A model generated the notes under the pieces. It saw only the letters and a list, made by a program, of their open reading frames with translations, did no database searches and was not told where the DNA came from. This document shows positions 7,301 through 13,100 of a stretch of 13,100 nucleotides of DNA, in pieces (the stretch's first letter is position 1; the number at the start of each line of letters is the position of its first letter). The stretch lies in assembly GCA_031257735.1 (NCBI GenBank), contig JAIROC010000617.1:1-13100 (forward strand), in the 5' to 3' direction. A program made the translations under genes and the position numbers. The DNA is from Bacteroidales bacterium (GTDB lineage Bacteria; Bacteroidota; Bacteroidia; Bacteroidales; WCHB1-69).

Positions 7301-8437
7301 ATGAAAAAATACAATGTTTTACTCATGACATTGCTACTAACCAATCAATTGGTATTTTGCCAACATACGGATTCAACAAAAATAGATATTTTCATGACCC
7401 AAGCGCAATTGAAAGAAATTGGGTTGAATGTTAATTTTATTTCTTCTTTTGTAGAAACTCCCAACAGGTATATTTTTCTGTCATCAGCACAAGGGTTGTA
7501 TGTGTTGGGAAAAGAAGGAATAATGCCTGTTACCTATGTTCCACAACAGGCTATCAGTTCTTTTACAATAACAACTGCCGGCGACTTGTATGCTATCCTT
7601 GATAAGAAACTTTGTTTTCTCGATTCTGTAAGTAATTTTCAGGAAGTTATTGATTTGCCCAATAGTAAAATGAAATTAAGTGCAGGTAAAAATGCTTTGT
7701 ACATATATGACAGTGAAGCAATATCGGGTACAAATAAATACACAATTTACAGGCTATTTCCTGACAATAATTATCAAAAAATTATTGAAACGCCTGCCTC
7801 CATAAACGCAGTAACAGAAGTAGAAGGAAAAATATTGTTTGCTTCGGAAAATAAAGTATATTGCATTGATGTTGAAAATAAAGTATATAGTGAAATTACC
7901 TATTTGCAAAATCAAAATGAGAAAATTATTTCCATAGCTATGGATTATTCCCATCAATCGCTTTATTTCTCAAGTCTGACAGCTATTTTTAGATTGAAAG
8001 AGGGTAAGGTAGATTGTGTCAATGATCAATTTGGAGGGTTACTGCAATGCGATGAAGTTGGACTTGTTATTTTCAATCCCATAGAGAATTTTCTTGTGAG
8101 GATGCGTAATACTGCATTATTTTCTCTGACATCTCAAAATACGGTATCGACAGCGAAACAGACTGTACCAGCATCAAATACCCCTGCATCTGTTTCTACT
8201 TTGCCGCCTGTTAACAAGCCCAATCAAAGCACATCTTCATCTGCAAACTCTTCGTCTTCTACTAAACAAACCATTACCTACAATGCGCCAACGCTTTTAA
8301 TTTCTACTTCAGGTGAAAAATATGAAGCAAAGGAGGGATATTATTTTGTAGGAACGCTCAAAGACGGCAAGATAGAGCAGGGAACTTTGTATGATTCCAA
8401 TAGAAAACCGGTAAAAACATTTTTTATAAAGAAATGA
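7301..8437 (+). CDS. Exported propeller-like protein with C-terminal MORN-like motif
   Basis: A 378-residue protein with a signal peptide (1-20, VFC before Gln21; the residue before Cys is Phe, so this is not a lipobox). Residues about 45-270 consist of short beta-strand pairs repeating every 40 residues or so (NRYIFLSSAQGLYVLGKEG, GDLYAILDKKLCFLDS, GKILFASENKVYCIDVEN, QSLYFSSLTAIFRLKEGK). This resembles SMP/NHL- or YVTN-like propeller blades, though individual blades are weak. Residues about 278-335 are a Ser/Thr/Pro/Asn-rich linker. The end carries one MORN-like unit, YYFVGTLKDGKIEQGTLYD, which links it to the two upstream MORN proteins. It begins seven bases after the PLA2-like gene. Its last codons overlap the next gene by four bases (ATGA), so the two are probably translationally coupled. 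It may be a binding or adaptor protein, not an enzyme. Confidence 0.8.
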   Translation: MKKYNVLLMTLLLTNQLVFCQHTDSTKIDIFMTQAQLKEIGLNVNFISSFVETPNRYIFLSSAQGLYVLGKEGIMPVTYVPQQAISSFTITTAGDLYAILDKKLCFLDSVSNFQEVIDLPNSKMKLSAGKNALYIYDSEAISGTNKYTIYRLFPDNNYQKIIETPASINAVTEVEGKILFASENKVYCIDVENKVYSEITYLQNQNEKIISIAMDYSHQSLYFSSLTAIFRLKEGKVDCVNDQFGGLLQCDEVGLVIFNPIENFLVRMRNTALFSLTSQNTVSTAKQTVPASNTPASVSTLPPVNKPNQSTSSSANSSSSTKQTITYNAPTLLISTSGEKYEAKEGYYFVGTLKDGKIEQGTLYDSNRKPVKTFFIKK

Positions 8438-9549
8438 AACAAAAAAAATTATACATATTATTCATATTGTTTTACGCAACAACTTTTGTACAGGCACAAA
8501 ACTATGCTTCGTTGCGTTTACAGATGTTGGGAGAAATGATGCCAGCGAGAAGCATTCCCAATAAAGCCTCCATTTTTAGCTGTACAAAAATATTATATGG
8601 GAAAATGTTCACGGTAAACTATAACGAGAAAGGTGAAATAGAACATTTGGGGGTTTCTCTTTTTAGTAATGAAACCAAAGAATTGATCAATAAGCCAATC
8701 TGCAATTTTATAGAGCGTATACTGTTGGATTTGTTGTTACACGAAAAGCAAGGAATGTTGCAAAATAAACTGAATGAATTTCGTATCACCTTAGCAAATG
8801 TAGGTATTAATGGCGAACCTGTAAAAAATCTGTCAAAGTTGTTGAATACAATGAAAGAGCCAGTGCAGTTTAAACTGAATTACGACAATAAAAAATATCA
8901 AGTCTTGTGGTTTTTCGAGAATCTCAATGGTTTGGAAATGACTTTTCCAGCCAACAGGGAATTGATTTTCGGCACAAATAAAGTAGAGTCGGACTCTCAA
9001 TTAAGCGAAACTCTGCCTGTGCAACATTGTATAGACAGCGTTACAATGCACTATTATTTTCCCGAAACCTCACTTGATTCTATTCATGCAGGAACAGGTT
9101 TTTATGTACGTAAAGGTTCTTTCTTTATGCTGAAACAGTTGAATAATGATCAATTGTGCAGAAAAGATACGGATAATCGTTTTTATCCTGTATTCGACGC
9201 CCGTTATCCTGAAATATCCTTAAAAAATCTGTTGCTAACTCCACAGCTCCGAAGTACGCTCAAACTGCATATCAAACATCGAATGTATGGCAGGTTTACA
9301 CCCGAATTTACCATGTCGCTCAACGATTTCACCTGCTTTTTCCAAGGAGAATTTGAAAGTTTCTGTTATGTGGATCGTACCAATAAAGGTCTTTTAGAAG
9401 CAACTTTGGTACTTCACAACAGACAATATAACTATATTCACATGCTGTTTATCACAGCAAATCCGGATGCATTGTTTAACCCCAACAGTATATTGGAAGC
9501 AGGTTTTTCGACTAATATACCACAAGACAATATTAAAAGTTTATTTTGA
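8434..9549 (+). CDS. Exported protein of unknown function
   Basis: A 371-residue protein with a signal peptide (1-21, VQA before Gln22). I do not recognise a family with confidence. A conspicuous amphipathic segment, NKPICNFIERILLDLLLHE, lies near residues 86-104 after a beta-rich opening. The middle alternates strands and short helices (FKLNYDNKKYQVLWFFENL). The C-terminal half contains YYFPETSLDSIHAGTGFYV and a strand-rich section with several Cys and aromatic residues, ending NIPQDNIKSLF. There is no transmembrane segment beyond the signal and no catalytic motif I can name. It overlaps the gene before it by four bases and the next gene starts within five bases of its stop, so it is firmly part of the operon. 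Confidence 0.8.
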   Translation: MKQKKLYILFILFYATTFVQAQNYASLRLQMLGEMMPARSIPNKASIFSCTKILYGKMFTVNYNEKGEIEHLGVSLFSNETKELINKPICNFIERILLDLLLHEKQGMLQNKLNEFRITLANVGINGEPVKNLSKLLNTMKEPVQFKLNYDNKKYQVLWFFENLNGLEMTFPANRELIFGTNKVESDSQLSETLPVQHCIDSVTMHYYFPETSLDSIHAGTGFYVRKGSFFMLKQLNNDQLCRKDTDNRFYPVFDARYPEISLKNLLLTPQLRSTLKLHIKHRMYGRFTPEFTMSLNDFTCFFQGEFESFCYVDRTNKGLLEATLVLHNRQYNYIHMLFITANPDALFNPNSILEAGFSTNIPQDNIKSLF

Positions 9550-9553
9550 AATG

Positions 9554-10477
9554 ATGAAATATAAAAAGATATTTTTAATTTTGTCGGTGACGATAATTTT
9601 GGCGTCCTGCACATCCTCACAGTATATTATAAATTTACGTATTACAGATGGTATTACGGATAAGGAAATAAAATTCGCTGTCGAGACCAACAGTTCACAG
9701 CTTTTAAGTGAAATGAGCAAAGCGTTTACAGAAAAACGAAGCCCCGATTTTACGGGTATAGCCGTTTCACCCGAAGCCACTGAAACTGTTTTGGGTATTT
9801 GGAACAAGATAAGTGTAATTAACTGCAATGTATCAAAACTGAATAGAAAATGTACAAAACAGTGCGACGGCAGTTATCAGGTAAGGGATATTCCTGTTAT
9901 TCTGCCTAACGTCGCCTCTGTCGGCGATACGTTACATAAAATTGTTATCAATTATACCGATGCAGGGACAATTGACGCAATTTATTTATCTGCAGATAGC
10001 GTCCCCGCAATTCTGACGGAAGAATCGGACGATAAAGAAAAATGTCGCAGACAACAGATTATTAAATTTATAGATCTGTATTATACGGCGTATAACGTCA
10101 AAGATATTGATTACATAAGCAAAGTTTTCAAATCCTATACATCCCTGGTAAAAGGGGAAGACTTTCCAATAGAAATAGATTACAAAATGTTGTCTCAAAT
10201 GGAATATTTGCGAAAACTGAAATATGTCTTTGCTGCGAATAAATATATTAATCCGGAATTTAAAGAAATAGAGATTCGACAGCATCCCCAATGTAAGGAA
10301 TTATACGGATTAATAATTAAACAATCATGGAATACATCCATATACAAAGATACAGGATATGTTTTTTTTATTATATCTTTTGAGGATAAGAATGATCCGA
10401 AAATTGAGTTCAGTATATGGTTATCCGAAAATCACCTAAAACAATCAAAAGATGAAATATTTAATTTATACATGTAA
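9554..10477 (+). CDS. Lipoprotein, paralogue A, with probable NTF2-like domain
   Basis: From the ATG at 9554 the protein has 307 residues; an adjacent ATG at 9551 would add one Met. A longer frame exists upstream, but it overlaps the previous gene and would bury the signal peptide. ILASC at residues 15-19 is a lipobox, so Cys19 should be lipid-anchored. Residues about 24-140 (LRITDGITDKEIKFAVETN, SVINCNVSKLNRKC) form a domain shared with the next gene. Residues about 162-300 resemble an NTF2/SnoaL-like alpha-beta fold: helices with YYTAYNVKD, then FAANKYINPEFKEIEIRQHP and YVFFIISFED. Such folds usually bind ligands or partners. Relative to paralogue B it is about 13 residues shorter after VFKSYTSLVKG, where the loop and strand seem trimmed. 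The lipid anchor is the main functional difference. Confidence 0.8.
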   Translation: MKYKKIFLILSVTIILASCTSSQYIINLRITDGITDKEIKFAVETNSSQLLSEMSKAFTEKRSPDFTGIAVSPEATETVLGIWNKISVINCNVSKLNRKCTKQCDGSYQVRDIPVILPNVASVGDTLHKIVINYTDAGTIDAIYLSADSVPAILTEESDDKEKCRRQQIIKFIDLYYTAYNVKDIDYISKVFKSYTSLVKGEDFPIEIDYKMLSQMEYLRKLKYVFAANKYINPEFKEIEIRQHPQCKELYGLIIKQSWNTSIYKDTGYVFFIISFEDKNDPKIEFSIWLSENHLKQSKDEIFNLYM

Positions 10478-10493
10478 TATAATCAAAAAGAAT

Positions 10494-11486
10494 ATGAAAC
10501 AAAGAAAGTTTTTTTTAGTTCTGTCGATAATGTTTTTTTGGACATTTTACGCTCATGCACAATTTGACGTTAATTTACAGATTACAGATGGCATTGTTGA
10601 TACAGCACTTAAATCTGCAATTGAGAATAACACATCACTTTTATTAAGTGAATTGGGTAAGGCTCTTATGGAGGATAGAGTTCCTGATTTTACGGATATT
10701 TCTATTTCGCCTGAAGCCTCTACAACCATACTGAGTGTTTGGAATAACACCAGCGTGATGAATTGTAATGTATCGGAATTAAACCGGAAATGTATAAATC
10801 GGTACGATGGCGGTTATCAGATAAGAAATATTCCCATATTTATGGCAGATGCTGCCGAAGATGACCAAAAGCAGGAAATTGCCATTAATTATACCAACTC
10901 GGGGAAAATAGATGGAGTGTTTATTTATGATAAAGATATGTATGGTACAACATTACTGACAGAAGGTGTTGAAGTAAAAGAATTTCAACGTAGACAACGC
11001 ATTCAGGACTTTGTGGAAGAGTTTCGTACGGCTTATAACACAAAAAATTTGAATTTCTTGGAAATAGTGTATAGCGATAATGCGATAATTATCACCGGCA
11101 AGATTATAAAAACAATACCAGATAACGAGGCTACGATAAAAGTGTCGAAAGAACAAATAAAATATGTTACGCAAACGAAAGAGCAGTATCTTCGGAAGAT
11201 GAAGTTTATTTTTGCCGCAAATAAATATATTAATCTTGAATTTCAAGATATAGAAATACAACAACATCCCAAATACCCCGAATTGTATGGAATTGTACTT
11301 AAACAATATTGGAATTCATCTACTTACAATGATGTCGGATATGTCTTTTTGATGATAGATTTTAAAGATGAAGATAGTCCGATAATTCATATTCGCACAT
11401 GGCAGCCTGAAAAATATAACGGAGTAGAATTAAGAAGTGATGAAGTTTTTGGAATAACCTCTTTCGATGATAATATTACACGATAA
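10494..11486 (+). CDS. Exported paralogue B with probable NTF2-like domain
   Basis: The ATG at 10494 gives 330 residues. A longer in-frame start at 10452 lies inside the previous gene and would displace the signal peptide. Residues 1-22 are a cleavable signal (AHA before Gln23) without a lipobox. The N-terminal domain (LQITDGIVDTALKSAIENN, SVMNCNVSELNRKC, GGYQIRNIPIF) and the C-terminal NTF2-like part (EEFRTAYNTKNLNFLE, NAIIITGKII, FAANKYINLEFQDIEIQQHP, YVFLMIDFKDEDSP, IRTWQPE) align along their length with the preceding lipoprotein. The pair came from a tandem duplication. I recall the RTAYNTKD...ITGK...RTWQP pattern from other Bacteroidota exported proteins, but no function is attached to it. 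It may act as a soluble partner of the anchored paralogue. The next start is five bases after the stop. Confidence 0.82.
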   Translation: MKQRKFFLVLSIMFFWTFYAHAQFDVNLQITDGIVDTALKSAIENNTSLLLSELGKALMEDRVPDFTDISISPEASTTILSVWNNTSVMNCNVSELNRKCINRYDGGYQIRNIPIFMADAAEDDQKQEIAINYTNSGKIDGVFIYDKDMYGTTLLTEGVEVKEFQRRQRIQDFVEEFRTAYNTKNLNFLEIVYSDNAIIITGKIIKTIPDNEATIKVSKEQIKYVTQTKEQYLRKMKFIFAANKYINLEFQDIEIQQHPKYPELYGIVLKQYWNSSTYNDVGYVFLMIDFKDEDSPIIHIRTWQPEKYNGVELRSDEVFGITSFDDNITR

Positions 11487-11491
11487 AAATC

Positions 11492-12901
11492 ATGAAACAA
11501 TTGATCTATATAAAATGGATTATGGCACTGTGCTTTTTATATGGGAACAACATGGTCGCCCAAAATCTGGAATATGAAGAACAGACAAAAAAAGATGATA
11601 TATGCACTTATGGCAATGTTCATGCTTGCATTACTATCATAGCGGACAAATCGCTCAATTTGGGTTTCAATTCCAATCTCGAAACGCCGGAACAAATCTT
11701 GTCTACAATGGATAAAGTTGTAGTTGGAGACTTAATTCACTACACTTTGCATTTTAAAACAGGGAAAGAAGGAATTAGAGATTATCGTAATCGGACATTA
11801 GAAATATCATCGTCCCTATATCCTAAAAAGTTGTTAAAAATATTTTTGGATAATCTTCAACCCAAAGAATCACAGACATATCTTGTAACATTAACAAAAT
11901 GTTATGACCCCTTATTTAGCGAAGGAAACACATTGTTTTTTGCCGGCAAATATCAGGAAGCCAGAGAAAAATACGTAAAAGCGAAAGACTGTTTGGATAA
12001 AAAAAATACATCTCTGAAAGAAGGCGATGTGGAAGAGAAAATCATTCTGATTGATTCCATAATGACATGGATAGAAAAAGCAGATGAGAGTATGTTGTTA
12101 TTAGATTATAATACTGCAATAACTTATTATGGAAAAGTTACTTCAATTAATCCTTTAGATCAACAAAATACCATTAAAAAAGATAATGCTGTACACAAAC
12201 AGGGGAAATATTGTTACAAATGTTTGACAACTGCTAACCGTTATTATGAAAGACATGAATATGACAAAGCGCTTGAATTATATAAAAGACTTATTGACGA
12301 GAATTGTGATAACAAAGAGATTAATGAGATTGCAATTGAGGATATTCGAAAAAAAATAGAGGAACAGAAGTATAGATATAGTGTTTTTATATATGAATTT
12401 GGTCTAGGTATATCTAAAAAATCCAAAATAATGTTGCCAGTATCATTTTCAACAGGAAAGTATCTTGATAATAAAGTTGGCGGTTATTTTTCATTTGCCA
12501 CCAATCCAGCCTTTTTTAATATGTTGCGTTCCAATTATTCAAAAGCGTCACAAGCTGACATTGGTATTTCTTTCGGGATTAATTTCAGAACGGTAAAGCC
12601 AAGAGTAACTAAATATTTTCCTGTATGGCTTCATTTTGGAATAGGTTATACTTTGATGGGCGCTTATCACTATAAAGATTCTTCTGGCAAGGAAGAATTC
12701 CGTTATGAAGGGGGAAAACTTCCCGACACCGAATTAAACTTAGTGGCATATCATGCTGTCGCGTTCGAAACTGGACTATTACTAAAACTCAAATGGGTTG
12801 CTTTACGTTATACTTTCCAATATCGGTTTGCCACTAAACTCGAAACTCAAGAATATATGAATCAGTTTATGCAAACTTTTGGGATAGGTCTTTGCTTTTA
12901 A
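11492..12901 (+). CDS. TPR protein with C-terminal outer-membrane beta-barrel
   Basis: A 469-residue protein, last of the array. Residues 1-23 are the signal peptide (MVA before Gln24). Residues about 25-130 are a beta-rich domain. Residues about 137-275 contain TPR-like helical pairs (NTLFFAGKYQEAREKYVKA, MLLLDYNTAITYYGKV, YYERHEYDKALELYKRLID), expected to face the periplasm and bind a partner. Residues about 296-469 alternate polar and hydrophobic residues in strands typical of an outer-membrane barrel (SVFIYEFGLGI, GGYFSFATNPAFF, WLHFGIGYTLMGAYHY, WVALRYTFQYRFA). The chain ends FGIGLCF, and a terminal aromatic residue is the usual signal for the barrel-assembly machinery. About eight strands are plausible. 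It is the best candidate for the outer-membrane anchor of the operon's products. Confidence 0.82.
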   Translation: MKQLIYIKWIMALCFLYGNNMVAQNLEYEEQTKKDDICTYGNVHACITIIADKSLNLGFNSNLETPEQILSTMDKVVVGDLIHYTLHFKTGKEGIRDYRNRTLEISSSLYPKKLLKIFLDNLQPKESQTYLVTLTKCYDPLFSEGNTLFFAGKYQEAREKYVKAKDCLDKKNTSLKEGDVEEKIILIDSIMTWIEKADESMLLLDYNTAITYYGKVTSINPLDQQNTIKKDNAVHKQGKYCYKCLTTANRYYERHEYDKALELYKRLIDENCDNKEINEIAIEDIRKKIEEQKYRYSVFIYEFGLGISKKSKIMLPVSFSTGKYLDNKVGGYFSFATNPAFFNMLRSNYSKASQADIGISFGINFRTVKPRVTKYFPVWLHFGIGYTLMGAYHYKDSSGKEEFRYEGGKLPDTELNLVAYHAVAFETGLLLKLKWVALRYTFQYRFATKLETQEYMNQFMQTFGIGLCF

Positions 12902-13100
12902 TATCTCTAATAAACCAAATAACATCAAAATACCCCTCGCACAGCATAGCGTGGACGCCAATGTCATCAAGTTAAGGGAAAAAATAGGGTCACCAACAAA
13001 ACTCTGTGTTCAGGCATAAATATTAGATAAACTGTATAAAAAGAAATTTATAGGTATAGCCCCCTTTCGACGAAATCATAAGCGTTAAGGGACAGATTTG
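12902..13100. other. Downstream non-coding region
   Basis: These 199 bases after the last gene contain no gene I can support on either strand. There is no clear terminator: GCGTGGACGC near 12950 is a four-base hairpin with a two-base loop and no T-tract. The visible structure is the imperfect repeat listed separately. The region may be the edge of another element that lies outside the window. Confidence 0.5.
12964..13092. repeat. Imperfect direct repeat around GTTAAGGGA
   Basis: TCATCAAGTTAAGGGA (12964-12979) and TCATAAGCGTTAAGGGA (13076-13092) share TCAT, an A-rich middle and an exact nine-base core, GTTAAGGGA, 113 bases apart. Such motifs can mark insertion-sequence ends or protein-binding sites. 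Neither is shown here, and the match could be chance in AT-rich DNA. Confidence 0.35.

Noticed and set aside
9467..9553. Longer start for paralogue A
   Set aside because: It would overlap the preceding gene and add 29 residues ahead of a complete lipoprotein signal peptide.
10452..10493. Longer start for paralogue B
   Set aside because: It lies within the preceding gene and would place 14 residues before a complete signal peptide.
12949..12958. GCGTGGACGC hairpin as terminator
   Set aside because: Four-base arms, a two-base loop and no T-rich tail make it too weak to call.

Overview
The window looks like a low-GC member of the Bacteroidota, probably order Bacteroidales. Four things point there: AT-rich intergenic DNA without clear Shine-Dalgarno sites, a lipoprotein with a CKKD-type start, seven signal peptides that all seem to place Gln at position +1 of the mature protein, and AACAATG-type heptamer repeats. 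All genes lie on the + strand. I see no RNA genes, CRISPR array, integrase or transposase.

Layout. Positions 1-89 hold short heptamer repeats in front of a lipoprotein gene (90-1106) whose product reads as a seven-bladed beta-propeller closed by its own C-terminal strand. Positions 1107-1387 hold an apparent gene relic: a signal-peptide ORF cut short, with a second reading frame behind it. From 1388 to 12901 runs a tight array of eight genes, with gaps of 16 bases or less or short overlaps. They are, in order: a TPR/MORN protein; a Gln/Leu/Arg-repeat protein; a MORN protein with a phospholipase A2-like domain; a propeller-like protein with a C-terminal MORN-like motif; a conserved-looking unknown; two tandem paralogues (one lipoprotein, one soluble) with a probable NTF2-like C-terminal domain; and a TPR protein with a predicted outer-membrane beta-barrel. 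The last 199 bases are non-coding, with an imperfect repeated motif around GTTAAGGGA.

How the genes may work together (inference). Every product of the array has an export signal, so the operon appears to build an envelope or extracellular assembly. The terminal barrel protein and the lipoprotein could anchor it in the outer membrane. The TPR, MORN, propeller and coiled Gln-rich parts look like scaffolding. The only recognisable enzymatic motif is the PLA2-like site (YIGPN calcium loop plus HDxCY) in the 5176-7293 gene, which makes a lipid-acting or effector function the leading idea. I know of no described system with this exact composition, and the function is not established by sequence alone.
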